A stretch of 64,000 bases of DNA from Brachionus manjavacas (lineage: Eukaryota; Rotifera; Eurotatoria; Ploima; Brachionidae), in contig JAHQIY010000033.1 of assembly GCA_019054805.1 (NCBI GenBank), forward strand, positions 310,001 to 374,000, given 5' to 3'. Numbering within the stretch: position 1 is the stretch's first letter; every line of letters begins with the position of its first letter. Below, piece after piece: positions 34,279 through 46,478 of the stretch. The translations under genes were made by a program, and so were the position numbers. The notes below the pieces were generated by a model. The model searched no databases. It worked only from the letters and a program-made list of their open reading frames with translations, and had not been told where the DNA came from.

Positions 34279-34946
34279 ATGACTTCAACTTTAAAGCCAT
34301 ATTTGAGTGCAGTTAGAGCGACACTTCAAGCATCTATGTGCATTCAAAATTTTGATTCTAGAGTAGTTGAAAGACACAACAAGCCAGAAGTAGAAGTGAG
34401 GTAAAAACCACATTTTTAACATTGCCACTCTATTCTAAAATTGGACTAGAAAGAGCAAAGAACTTCTCCTTACTCCAGTAGTGATTAGCCGAAACGAGAA
34501 TGAGCGAGTGTTGATCGAAGGTTCGGTAAATTCAATACGCATTTCAATAGCCATTAAAAAAGTAAAATATATTATTTAATTATTCAAATTATTTATTAAA
34601 ACATGTTACATGATTGCAGGCTGATGATTTAGAACGGATTTTATGTCACAAGTTCATGAGATTCATGATGATGAGAGCAGATAGTTTTGTTATCCTCAGA
34701 AGAAAACCAATAAAAGTATTTAAATTAAGCATTTTTAGTAATTACTTTAAGATTTGTGTTTTCAAGGACTATGACATTAGTTTTTTAATAACAAATACTC
34801 ATTCTGAGTTGATGTACAGACATAAATTAGTGGATTTTATTATTTCGTTTATGGAAGATATTGATAAAGAAATTAGTGAAATGAAACTTTCGGTAAATTC
34901 AAGAGGACGCACATGTGCCGAAGAATTTTTCAAACAATTTTATTAA
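34279..34946 (+). CDS. ARPC4: Arp2/3 complex subunit 4 (p20-ARC), four exons
   Basis: Exons are 34279-34400, 34450-34561, 34620-34715 and 34767-34946; the phases close on 169 aa (human 168). The sequence follows the family along its whole length: [15 protein letters not shown] at the N-terminus, [51 protein letters not shown], and [18 protein letters not shown] near the C-terminus. It is a core structural subunit that, with ARPC2, holds the Arp2/3 complex together at actin branch points in the cytoplasm. AATAAA at about 35072 is a likely poly(A) signal. No lesions; certainly a functional housekeeping gene. Confidence 0.98.
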
Positions 34947-34949
34947 AAT

Positions 34950-37879
34950 TTTTCGTATATTCATAATTAATCGTATATTTTCTAATTAATAAGAAATTCC
35001 ACTTTTTTTATCAAAGATTAATTAGAATTTAGCAAAAACTTTTATATTGTTTATAAAATAAAAAATTCTTTAATAAACAAAACATGAAATTATTCTCTTC
35101 ACTTCAATCAACAGAACATAGAAATAATAATAAAAAAATAAAATAAAAATCCAATTTTTTTGTTTATTATTAATTTGGATTTCATTAAAAAAAAATTTTT
35201 TATTAAGATGCCCCTAACCAAAAACCCTAGTTCCCTAGGAAAAGGCAACTTGAAATTCATGATCATGATCACATGATCAAAAAATAAAAGATAAGAATCT
35301 TAATAAAAATGATGAAATAAACTTTTTAAAATATTTTTTATTAAACAAAAAATGTTTATTATCCTAATTAAATAGAAAAAATTTAATTGATAAAGTTTTT
35401 TTCGACGGAATCTTGCTTATCTACGGGATCTTAACTATTTTTCAGACTTTCCTTATCGATTTTTCTCGCTAAAAATAGTTCAAAAATCAAACCGTGAAAG
35501 GACGAATTTTAATAAAATAAAGAAATAAAAGAAAAAAAATTAATTAAATGGAGATATTAAGCTCCAAAGTTGAGATTTTATTCAATTTCAACCATTTTAA
35601 TTTAAAGAAAAACAGAAACCTAAATTTTTTTTCCTAAATAATTCCATCGCATACTTATTTCAAAATAAATAATTTATTTTGTAATTTTTAACATTGTAAT
35701 GTAACCCAACCAAACATACTATCCAGATCGATTTTTTAGAGTTTGGGTTGGAGTTTGCCATAACTAGAAAATCAAACATTAATCGTTTCCTGAAACCCTA
35801 AACACTTAAAATCTTACTTAAAAATTATGTAGGTAGGCTATTTTCAAATTGTATGTTAACTTTAAATTTTTCAAAAAAATTCAAAATTATTCAAGTAGCG
35901 ATGACAGAATTTTTATTATTTAAATAAAATAAATTTAAAATTGCAAAAAAATTTCAATTTGAATAGACTATAGAAAATATATAAATATTAAAATATTGAT
36001 ATTTTATTTGATCATTAATATTCTATTTGATCTGTTAATTAAAATTAATTTTATTGTTGAATTTAGCTATATTTTTTCAATTTAAATTAATGAAAAAGAG
36101 TTTATTTTTGTAATTTTTGAAAGTTTTGTAAGTAAATTTACTATGCCATTAAATAATAAATTTATTCTGCTATGAATTATTTAACGAATGCTTCTAAAAT
36201 AATAATAAAAATAAGAATAAACATGATTGAATGTATTTTTATTTTTGGTAACATAATAAAATTAGTTAGTAACCAAAAATGGCTATCCAAATTTCAATTT
36301 TAAAAAAGTTGTGATCTCATTTAGATAAAACGACAAAAATTTAAAAGTTTGAATAAAATTTTATCTTGTTTTCAGAAATAATAAAAAAAATATTTTTTAG
36401 CATGTCCAATACTCTTGAAGAATCCATGCTTAATGACAAGATCCCTTTTTGCCCTGAATGGTAATTAAACTTCGAATGCTAGTTCGATTCATAATTTTAT
36501 AGAGAATTTTATGACTCTTAATTTTAGTGCACAATTTTTAATAGTAAAAATTCCACAGAATTAATAAAAATCGCCAAAAAAAATAAAGCAATAAAAAAGT
36601 TAATATAATGTAAATTTTTTTAATAAGTAAAAACATAAAAAGTAAAAATATCAAAAAAATTTAATTTTTCAATTTAATCAATCTTTTTACTAAAAGAAAA
36701 CTTTAAAAAAAAAATTAGTTTGTACAACCATTTGTTCGGGATGATTAGAATGAGTCTCATCTGATTCTTTGAATTTGTATCGATCTTAATTGATACAAAT
36801 TCAAAGCTGACCCATGAACCGATAATAACATCGACTAATCCCATCTTATTTGCTCTTTAACCCTCAAAAATTCCCTTCCATTTCCCTAAAAATTATCAAA
36901 AAATTCAGGTAGTTTAAATTCTATTTTCTTGCTTCTTATCTTTTTGTTAGACTTTTGCAAGACTTTTTGATTTGGAAATGATTCCGCATCATTAAGAGTT
37001 TCGTCTTCAGGATTGAGTCATACGCTTTCACTTGATTTGGTCTGATCGACGGATTGCATTAAAATGTTCACTTTTATCAATAAAATCTTCAAGTCATTTA
37101 CTATTTGGATGAATGCTTAATTTGTTGTCAATTAAAAAAATATTGATTTTTTTAAATTTTAGTAGCAATTTATTTGATATAAGCTGTAAATTCAATAGAT
37201 TTGTTATGTTTTCATTAATTTAATTATTTTATTTTTAAAATATGTTCGGAAAAAAAATTAAGAGATAAAAATATATAATTTTTGTTGATACTTTAAGTAA
37301 GTTTGTGGTAATTTTTACTAAATTTATTGTGTTCGAGACAGCCGAATTTTAAAGTGATAAAAATGAGCTTTAATTTGTTTAACTCGGAGTTTTTTTTGGA
37401 AAGTCATAACTTAACGTTGACGACGCGGAGGACTCTCAATAATTGAATACATGTGATCATTTCATTTAAGCTGGAAAAAAAAAAGTAAAAAGTTAACAAA
37501 AAGATTTAATGAAAATCACGAACCTAACTGATTTTAAAATAGACCCTGTTCAACAAACAAATATTATGTATTAAATTTAAGCTTATACATTTAGCTTTTG
37601 AATTATATACTTTTTATTATAGTATGATAATTTAAATTTTTTTTTATTTTAAAAAAAGCAAACCCAAGAATTTAAAAATTATTAAAAACATCCGTGAAAT
37701 TTTTTATTTAAATTTTCAAAATGCCACTTAATTAAAAGCTTATATCTGATCAAAAGATAAATGAAAAGGTGATAACTAATTTCTAACTTTCAATTTTTAT
37801 AAATAGCCGTAAATCGTAAATTTTGGATGATTTATCTACATTTCTGCTGCAAAAATTATTCGAGAAATATAATTAATAG
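34950..37879. other. intergenic, mostly featureless
   Basis: A/T-rich. A 15-bp perfect hairpin lies at 36767-36806. A minus-strand open stretch at 36890-37090 encodes DETLNDAESFPNQKVLQKSN but is broken by stops and lacks context. A short plus frame at 36401-36460 (MSNTLEESMLNDKIPFCPEW) is isolated. Confidence 0.4.
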
Positions 37880-38612
37880 CATCCAAAAATGAAGGCCCAT
37901 CTTTACAAGACCTATGTGAGGCCAGCTTTAACTTATGGGTGGGAGAATATGAACATAAATGCGTGCACACTGAATGACATAAAAAGAACAGAGGGCAACA
38001 TAATCAAAGGACTACTAACTATACCAAGGAGGTGTCGTACACCAAGCTTATTCTTGTCATTGAATACCATGCCTACGGATTACATCATCAAAAACATTGA
38101 GGTTGACTTTTTCAATCGATTAATTGAAAATGAACTCACTAAGAAGATGATTATTGAGCTAGCAAAACAACCGATTCCGAATGACTTCATTAGCGAAATC
38201 CTGGAAATTACCAGTGAATTGGAAGAGGAAAACATGTCACTACAGGACAACTTGTTAAGCTGAATAACATTACTGAGTACCGTTCAAATCAAAAAAACGA
38301 TGTCAAAGTCCAAAAGCTCAGAGATATATATAAGACAGGGAGTAAAGATAACATATCGAACTTAATTTTCCAGATTTGTAGATTTGATGTAGCTTAGTTT
38401 TCATATCAGACAGTCTCTTATCAATCAAAAGTCTAACAACTAATTTTATTATATCATTAAATACCTAAAATTGTAAATAGAAACTATGGCACTTTTTTTA
38501 CTTTTTTTATATATACTCAATTTTGTAATTTTTATATTTTTTTAAACTAAACACAGTGCCCCTTATTTTACGGGTCACTGAGCAAGTGGTCGGCGATCGG
38601 CCTTAGCTTAGA

Positions 38613-38690
<78 letters not shown>
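37880..38690 (+). mobile_element. 5'-truncated LINE 3' end with (AAT)n tail
   Basis: The frame at 37889-38263 (MKAHLYKTYVRPALTYGWEN, later LKxxEGNIIKGLL-like) is the conserved C-terminal tail found after the RT domain in several invertebrate LINEs. A 3' region follows, with a GC-richer block GTGGTCGGCGATCGGCCTTA at 38585-38605, and then about 70 bp of pure (AAT)n, the expected 3' microsatellite. The RT itself is missing. The lineage differs from copies A and B. Confidence 0.75.
38614..38690 (+). repeat. (AAT)n microsatellite
   Basis: About 25 uninterrupted ATA/AAT triplets forming the tail of the LINE fragment. Confidence 0.95.
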
Positions 38691-39137
38691 TAATAGCTTA
38701 TTCTAATCAGGATAAAATTCTTTATAATGTGATATATATTGAAATAGCATATTAATCTAAGTAACCGCTGAGTACAAAGTCTGGTCAGGGAATTGGTCAA
38801 CTTAAAGGGTAAGACATGCAAACAAAAAAAAATTAAAAAAGATTATTATTTTAGCAAACTTGATAAAATTTTGTATTTCCAAAATATTATCTAGATTAAA
38901 TTCATCGTATTGTGGAATAAAATCTATTAAAAATTAAATTAAATTAAGAATAAACTTAATTTTTTCTTTGTAAAAATCAAAAAAAAAATCAAAAATTTTA
39001 TTGTTGGAAATTAAAAAAAAAGAAGATAAAAATTGATTGAATCTGATATTCTGTCTATTCTACGATTAAAATTCACATTATTTAAAGTTTAATTGTCAAA
39101 AAAATGTTTGTCTCCTTAATGTTCCAACATTTTATTT
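38691..39137. other. intergenic, nothing recognised
   Basis: A/T-rich; 3' flank of ELOVL copy 2. Confidence 0.4.
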
Positions 39138-40139
39138 TTATTTTAATTTATTCTTTGGATTTGAATAAGATTTTTTATAAAAGTTAAGGAATAAACTTGT
39201 AATAAAAACACCATAAAAAACAAAGGCAATGCTGTACCCTTTTTGGTAGGCACAATTTTTTTGCAATATATTTACTACAGCATGAGTCATTATAACAAAA
39301 AATTGGATAAGTTGTACTTGAGTCAAATACTTTTTCCACCATAGGTATTTTTGTATCGAAGGACCGCAAGCTGAAAGACCATAATAACCATACATAATTG
39401 AGTGTACCAGCGAATTCAAACAGCACAGAAAAAAAGCTAAGTTATGCAAAAAAAGTTCAAAAATGGCCTTTTAAATTTTTCTTTCAGAGTCTTACTTTGA
39501 CCTCCTGCAACCCATTTAACTCCACACCACGAGTTTATGACCATGCTAGAGTGGTGGAATACGTGCAAAAAGCTTATTTGATTTGACTTTTTTCTCAAAG
39601 CAAATATCACCTTATAATCTTAAATATTAACTAATTCTTTTTGATTATAACCTAGTTTACGGTATCAATAAGATCAACCAGTTTCATTAAATAGTAGAAA
39701 TGAAGAACTGATGCCATCTTTAAGCAAAAAAAAAAGAAAATTTTATTATTGTTTTTAATTTTTTTATAATCTTACTCGAACTGCGAGCCGATTGTTCGAA
39801 TAGTTAACAGGTTCACATGTCATGCTGTATTTGCTTTTAATAGCAACAATAGCAACCTTTACAAATAGTTCAGAATGGTAAAATTCTATGAATTTTTCTA
39901 CTGACCTCGGCAAAAATGTAAAATGAAGCAATAACTTGAATAAAATTGTACACTATCATAAATATTCTCAATTCAAATGGTTTTCGATCTGACATGAATT
40001 TTTTTATCCCACTAATCGATAAAATATAGAGTGCCAGAATGGCCAAAGTGAGCCACGGGGTTTCCATACCGAACCAATTTTTTACTCGATCATCTCCACG
40101 AGACATGTAATATTTATAAGTGTCCACTAGCGCTTCCAT
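39138..40139 (-). CDS. ELOVL: very-long-chain fatty acid elongase, copy 2, five exons
   Basis: Exons are 39906-40139, 39776-39856, 39661-39717, 39496-39610 and 39138-39436; the phases close on 261 aa. The HxxHH box FLHVFHH is at residues 139-144, with [15 protein letters not shown] and TQVQLIQF downstream. Three internal splice junctions are in the same place and phase as in copy 1. The first and last introns of copy 1 are absent here. The C-terminus KNKLK fits a KxKxx endoplasmic-reticulum retrieval signal. It is the same enzyme class as copy 1 (malonyl-CoA condensation in fatty-acid elongation) and an old paralogue rather than a recent duplicate. No disabling change is seen. Confidence 0.93.
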
Positions 40140-40921
40140 TTGTGTCTAAATTGAACAGGAAAAAATCAACAAATAAACAATATTTAATTTTGAATAAAAA
40201 TTTTTTTGTTATATAATTTAAAAAATTATTATGAAATCCAAAAGCTTTATGTAAATGGTATCTGTTTCATTTTTTCATGTGAATACTGTTAGTTTAAATT
40301 CTTTTGAACGCTTTTCTGGCTGCACGTTTGCACAAAACGCTAAGTCAAGACAAATTTTCTTAAATTTCAAATGAAAATTATTTTTTCTCATTCATGTTTA
40401 TTTTGATTTTTTTCAGCTAAAAGTCTATGCCCGCTCTATAAACTAAAATAGTTGACACCTTTTTTTAAAAAAACAGTGTCTAAACAATGGCAACAATTCT
40501 TGAGCTAAATGAGTCTGAAGTGGCAATGGAATTGAATGCTGGCCTAATTTTAAAATAGAGCAAAATTTTTATTAACATTTTCTTCTGATTTTCTACGAAG
40601 CCTAAACTAAATTAATTAAGTTAACTATTAGTTTAGAACGAAAGCACAAAGCTATCGGGCCATTTTATTTTGTTATCTTATCAAATTTAGATTAAAGTTT
40701 TTGAATAATTTTCCACTTAGAGTTTTTATCGGCCGCATAGTTTTAATAAAATGAAGCGGTTGTTTATAATTTGTTTATTAAAGATAATGGCACATAACAT
40801 AAACTATTAAATCCTTTATTTATGCTCGTAATTACAAAAAAATTTCAAAGTTGCATTGGTAATATGAAAAAAAAAGAAAAAAAGAAAAAGGTAACAAATA
40901 TTTTCTTCGCATAGCAACTAC
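40140..40921. other. spacer between ELOVL copy 2 and the PC-esterase gene
   Basis: A/T-rich. Contains the presumed ELOVL promoter and the esterase 3' flank; no exon recognised. Confidence 0.4.
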
Positions 40922-42432
40922 CTAATCTTCAAACGAATATTTTCTCTTACTATTTTGTCTTGGATTCGAATTCAGATTTTGATTAGCCGTGTGCTGAAAA
41001 AAATTAGATTGTATGAGCTTTTCCTGAAAAACCGGAGTAAATATTTGAGTCAGTTGATTTTGGAGCTGAATTTTGGCAATTTGATTGATTGTCTGAACAC
41101 TCAACTGATGATTATAGACATTAGGTGGCGGCAGGTGGCCGGAAATTTGACTCATGTGGCATTGAGAGTTCACAAAACTGGTTGCGCTATTTCCCAAGCT
41201 GTGGTTACTTTTGAAGCGCTTTGTGCCTCTGCTAACAAACAGTTCACTGGAGCCTTCATTTTCAATCGAATTGACCACTCGGTCTATCTTGTTTGCCAAG
41301 TCATTTGGCAAGCCATTTGGCAAGCCATTTGAATAGTTGCATATGTTTTCTTGTTCTTCGTAAAACTCATAATTTTCTGGTAGATCCATCATTTTGGGGC
41401 TATTTTTGAACACAATTCTCCCGGGTGTTCTAATGTCCCATACATCACATAAATGGTTAAGTAGCAAATTTGTTATTCTTCTGTGAGCTGTTGCGTCCCA
41501 GTGGATTCCGTCTTTTGCGCGACGCTGAATGTGGTTGAGAAAATAGTAGTGCAAATCTAGCACGTCTAGTTTATACTCAGTCATGACCTTGACAGCATAA
41601 TGGTTTGCTTCCAGGACATCCTCTCTTAGTTTGCTTTGTCTTTCTAATATTTCCGGAATCATGAAGCCCCCTCTGACTTCTTTTGATAACGGAAGGGTTG
41701 TGTTCCAAATGAAAACAGTGCTGCTTGGAAGAACTTTAATCAGAGAAAAAATTCCCATTGGCAAATTTTTTTTATACTCATTTATTGAATTAGGGCCATA
41801 TCTAACAGGAAATAAATAAATAAATTGATTGAAGTTTAAACGTTGATTTAGTAATTTTCTACCTGGTAATGTCCCAACAGCCACTGTTCATTATAACCAC
41901 ATCAGGTTTCTCAGGCTCGTCTTTTATGTCTTCACATATGCTCACCAAATAGTCAGAATAGCATCTTGTTATAAAATAAAAGCGAACTAAATGAATATTG
42001 GATTTGAATTCCCGGACCTTGAACAATTAAGTTAAAAAATGCTCGCGTGAAATAAATCAGTTCAAGCCAACTTCTGTGTAAGTGACATCATTTGACATCA
42101 CACCGTAAGAACCTCCTTCTAGCAAAGTGTCATTTTCAAACGTTATCTCACCCTTTTTTAAAAACCAAGAATGAAAAAATCAAAATCTTTCACAACTTTC
42201 ACAAATTCCAGATTACTTTTACTTTTAGCTGATGGTCTTGAAGATGAGCGTCTGTTTGCAAAATTTTTATCAAGTCTTTGTAGCATGATCTGACAACTAA
42301 ATAAAGGTTTTAACACCACCAAAAAAAATCTTTCGCTCAAGTACCTGAATCACCGATCAGTAAAACAAATTTGTTCTTCAATATTTCACGAGCTTCTTTG
42401 CTTGTAAAAATATCTGCCAAAATAGAAGACAT
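40922..42432 (-). CDS. PCED1: PC-esterase domain protein (PCED1/FAM113-like), five exons
   Basis: Exons are 42345-42432, 42223-42296, 42072-42152, 41863-42017 and 40922-41801; the phases close on 425 aa. It is a GDSL/SGNH-type PC-esterase. The nucleophile Ser29 is in LLIGDS. The NSGCWD block is near residues 124-129. The terminal catalytic pair Asp230 and His233 is in KDGIHWDATAHR. HLVRFYFITRCYSDYL matches the family before the Asn box. After the domain comes a poorly conserved Asn/Gln-rich tail containing a 12-bp tandem repeat (NGLPNGLPN) at about 41305-41335. The family is annotated as acyl-esterase/hydrolase-like with unknown substrates. Donor GTTGGC of exon 3 is non-canonical beyond GT, but the protein alignment requires it. 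Confidence 0.9.
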
Positions 42433-44770
42433 ACTCTCTTAAAATTCTAAATATTTATCATTTCAAATTTTTTTTTCTGTATAAAGCACCAAGTGTAGAC
42501 GAAAAAAGCAATCATGGAGCAGAAGTTTTTAAAAATTATTTGCATCTAAAATTTAAATAATAGAAAGCTCTATTTATTGTCTGATTTAAGAAGTTTTTCA
42601 CGACCGGCACACATTTTCATTTAATTTAGAATAATTTAAATCTAATAATGAGTGTATTCGGCAAAAGGGTTCTAAGATCATTTATTTTTTTCTTCTAAAG
42701 CAACATAAAAATTTAAACAAAAAAAAATTTTTTTTTTTATTCTTAAATTTTACATTGATATGAATATTACCATTTAAGATCTTAATTCTAAATTAATAAT
42801 AAAATAAGTAAAAGCTAAGATTTAATCGCTCAAAAAGTTGTTTACCATCAAAATTTATTCATATATTTAAAACCAAATTAGTAACAAAGTTTGTTTGTAA
42901 TTGCTTAGGCATCTACTCATCATTGACATAAATTTAAATGCTTTTAATTGATAGTTCCAGTAGAAACCCTTGATTCAACAAATCCATAGATCATTAGCTT
43001 TTGATACAGAGTTTAAAATAACATTTTAAGATCCACATATCAGTTCTCATTCATGCACACATTTCTAACCTAGATTCATTTCCCAAACAAACAGCATTTC
43101 TTATTTGTTTATTTTGGTATTGATCAAATTTTTCCAGTTCATAATGCGATCTGATATGGATCTGTCACATTGGCATTTAAATTTTGGCACAGTTCTATTT
43201 GGCAATTGAAAAAAATGATAAATGATTTATTCAATACTTCATAAGTGAAGTGTCCTTGTCAATTTTAAAAAGCAGTTTTTATTCAAACAATTCTGGAAGC
43301 GTTATTATAAAAAAGCTGCCTTAATGAGAAGATTTTGTTCAAAATAAGAATCCTCTTAGAAGTAAACTTCTTTTATTTAACTTGCTTTCGGGCAGTATTT
43401 ATCTCGAGATTCGGTCAGCTGTGATTAACTTAATTCAGATAAATCAAGTGAAAACACTTACGAGGCATAAACATAAATAATCAATGAAAAATAAAGATTA
43501 ATTTTTACAAATATTCCAGTTCAATATAGCTTAGTGTAGCAAAATATGTATTTTATTATTTTTTCATGCATTAAGCTACAGCTTTATGGTACTCTAGCTA
43601 TTTGACTACTATCTATCGATTTGTTTTGTTGATTATTCTGATGACTTTCATGACAGGACACAATTTTTTCTCAATCAATAGCTTAGAAGCTAATTTTGAT
43701 AAAAATATCCTTTCTTAATTATTCATTTTGCTTCGAATCTACGAAAAAATAATTTTTAGAATACTAGCATAAACTGATCATTAACAAAAACAGTTAGTTC
43801 ATTATAATTTTTATTCTTACAGTCTGTCTAATGTATTCAAATATAATTTTAACAAAAAAATGTTTAAAAAAGAAAATGGACAGGAACAATTTTAATTATT
43901 TTTTGATCTAAAAAAGAAAAGTAACTATTTTAATAATTATATTTAAATTAAGAAAAAATTTACAATTTAGTTTCTAAAATAAAATTTAAAATAAAAAATT
44001 GTAAAATTTGTAATTAGAAAAAATGGCAAATGGATAGATCACAATTTAATATCCGAATTTCCAAATTGACTCCAATTTTTTAATAAAAATTTAATTATTA
44101 AAATAGTTATTATTCTATTTATTAACTAAAATCAATGTAGTTTTTTGTCGAAAAGGTATTTTATTTATACAGAAAAAAAAAAGATTATGACTTTTTTCAC
44201 CAAATTTATAATAAGTAGAATTAATTGAAAAATTAATAATTATAAATTTTTTTATTTTTTTTTAGAATTTCTTTAAATATTCGATAAAGGTGAAAATTGG
44301 TTATTGTAACAAGGGGTTGCTTTTGTCAACGTGCTGATATTAATTTGACTCAATAGGACTCAATAGTGTTTTTGGTAAAAAAGTACCGAAATGAATTGAA
44401 ACTAATAGATTTTTTTAGCAGATGATTTGGTTCCTTTTTTTATTTTCAGTAAGACAGGAAATGTTGAAAAATGGAAGATGAAAATTTCTGTTGAAACAAA
44501 AATTGAAATCTATTTTAACTTTCAAAATTAATGATATCAATTAAAGAAATGAGTAAAAAGTCAAATTCATCATGTAATTCAAGACTTGATAAAATACCTC
44601 TCGAATAGGATATGGGGTCTAAAACCGAGGCAATCTCTACGAATCCTTGATAGGATCAAACTTGGATTATTCTTTTGCATTTATTTCCTTCTTTCCCGAA
44701 TTCTATCTATTTCAATTTATCGTTTTTAATTTATTTATTTGATTTTTTAATTATTTTTTTTATATTTTTT
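42433..44770. other. intergenic, nothing recognised
   Basis: Long A/T-rich stretch with no supported open frame, RNA gene or transposon terminus. Confidence 0.45.
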
Positions 44771-44775
44771 ATTCC

Positions 44776-44822
44776 GAAAGAGTATTAGCTCGGTACAGAT
44801 AAACAAATAAATAAATGAAACT
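44776..44822 (+). mobile_element. 3' tail fragment of the LINE/SINE family
   Basis: TTAGCTCGGTACAGATAAAC followed by AAATAAATAAATG. Only the tail survives, so LINE or SINE origin cannot be told apart. Confidence 0.7.
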
Positions 44823-44864
44823 AATTTAATTGTCACTGATTATATTAATTCCTCAATTGTATAC

Positions 44865-45180
44865 AATTGAGGAGCTGTACAACAGATCAAGGTCCGAGCC
44901 AATCCGAAACACAATACGCAGAAGACGACTTAAGTGGCTTGGTTATGTTCTTAGAATGTCAACAGACAGAATTCCTAGAGTTGCACTATTTTGGACACCT
45001 CAAGGAAAGAGAAATGCTGGAAGACCAAAGTTAACCTGGAGGAGAACAGTTGAAAGAGATCTGAGAGAGATGAAACTCACATGGGGTCAAGCAGAAATTG
45101 TCGCTAAAGATAGGGTAGAATGGAGGGGACGTGTGGACGCCTTATGCTCCACTGGGAGTAGAAGATAGAAGAAGAAGAAG
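44865..45180 (+). mobile_element. 3' end of an RTE-like LINE (C-terminal domain)
   Basis: The open frame ending at 45168 encodes IRRRRLKWLGYVLRMSTDR, RNAGRPKLTWRRTVERDL, WGQAEIVAKDRVEWRGRV and finally ALCSTGSRR then stop. This is the well-known conserved tail of many invertebrate endonuclease-reverse transcriptases. An (AAG)n run follows at 45167-45181. It is 5'-truncated without the RT. The surviving part has no stop, so it is relatively young. The fragment at 49.6-50.5 kb belongs to the same kind of element. Confidence 0.85.
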
Positions 45181-45419
45181 ATATTAATTATTGTGTACTA
45201 ATAAAGATTTAGCTAGGAACAAATTTTCTATGAATGACAAAAATTATGGTATCATTCATCAAGAAAATTTTTAGAAAATATTCATTTTAACATTTAATTA
45301 AGTCAAGGTAGATTTTTTTATCAAGCTTTTTATTAGGAAAGATCTTTAGCTAATGATTTATAGAGATGATTGTAAAATTTGAGGAAATAGAGTTTTATTT
45401 GTTTAGAACAATTAATTTA

Positions 45420-46478
45420 TTATTGAGGAAATTGAATATCTTCGAAGCCGAGTTTCTTGATTTCTTGTTGAATTTCTGCCAAAACTTCACTTTTTTCGGC
45501 TAAAAATTGCTTTTTTTTATTCTCAAATTCAGACTTTAATTGTTCAAGTTTAGCAAGTCGTTTTTCTCTAGTTGATTTTTTTACATCGGCAATGAACTTC
45601 TCATACCGAGTTACTCTTTTATATGGATGGGTCTCTTGAAGTTCATAGTCCTTGAGGTTGAGTTTTTCTTTAAGCCATTCGAACCGCTTGTTGTCCTTGT
45701 AAAACAGCTGTAGCATGAGCCGATCTCTTCGATGAATTTGACGATAGAGCAAGAATTCCACAGTTTTGTTCTTTTTTCAGGTGAAAAAATGAATTTTTAT
45801 TTTTACACTTTTTAGATTCATGAATACCTTTCCATTGCTATCTTCCAAATTTTTTACCATTCTGCGTATGTTTATGGTGTGCAAAGAAACTTGGAAATAA
45901 TTTTTCTTATTTAAAAAAACTTTTCTTTTTCCTTTAATTTACTTTGAATTTCCAAAGAATCTTGTTCATTTGGCAAACGCTGAAATTCCTTTTGAATCAA
46001 GTAATTTTCGTATCGTTTAAAATCATTCTAGAAAAAAACACTAAACAAAATTCAGCAAAAAATAAAGAAAGAGATAGTCTACCCTTGATGCGTACTCTAG
46101 ACTCAAAATTTTTTTAACAACATCATCAGCACTAAATATTAAGTTCATAGTTAGAAAATTAAATATCAATAGACTAAATACTTTTTTAGTTGGGCGCATT
46201 TGTCAAAATAAAGTTGAGCTGATTTTGGTTCCATGTTTAATTCAATAGAATTTTCTTTTTTTGCTTTTTCAAGAAGCCTTTGACTATTTTCTTTGATCCA
46301 GTCTTGTTCATTTTGAGTGATAATTCCACGGCTAGACACCGAGATGGGCAACACTTTTTTTTAAGATTTAATTTGAAGAAAATAAAGAGAAAGTAAATCG
46401 ATCTAACAAACCTTTAAAAAAATGATTTAAACTAAACAGATTATGACCAAGTATCTTTTTTCCGACCAAACATGCCAT
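45420..46478 (-). CDS. MRPS15: mitochondrial ribosomal protein uS15m, six exons
   Basis: Exons are 46412-46478, 46182-46353, 46083-46131, 45943-46027, 45828-45889 and 45420-45770; the phases close on 261 aa (human 257). The uS15 core is spread over exons 4-6: ISLHTINIRRMVKNL, then LLYRQIHRRDRLMLQLF, then RFEWLKEKLNL. The animal-mitochondrial extension reads LSLEYASRNDFKRYENYL upstream and HPYKRVTRYEKF downstream. A Lys/Glu-rich helical C-terminus follows. The N-terminus is basic and hydrophobic with few acids (MACLVGKKILGHNL), suiting a mitochondrial presequence. Role: small-subunit protein of the mitoribosome contacting 12S rRNA and bridging to the large subunit. No lesions. Confidence 0.9.

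Noticed and set aside
41631..41819. Plus-strand frame opposite the PC-esterase gene
   Set aside because: Antisense shadow of exon 5, which carries the catalytic motifs.
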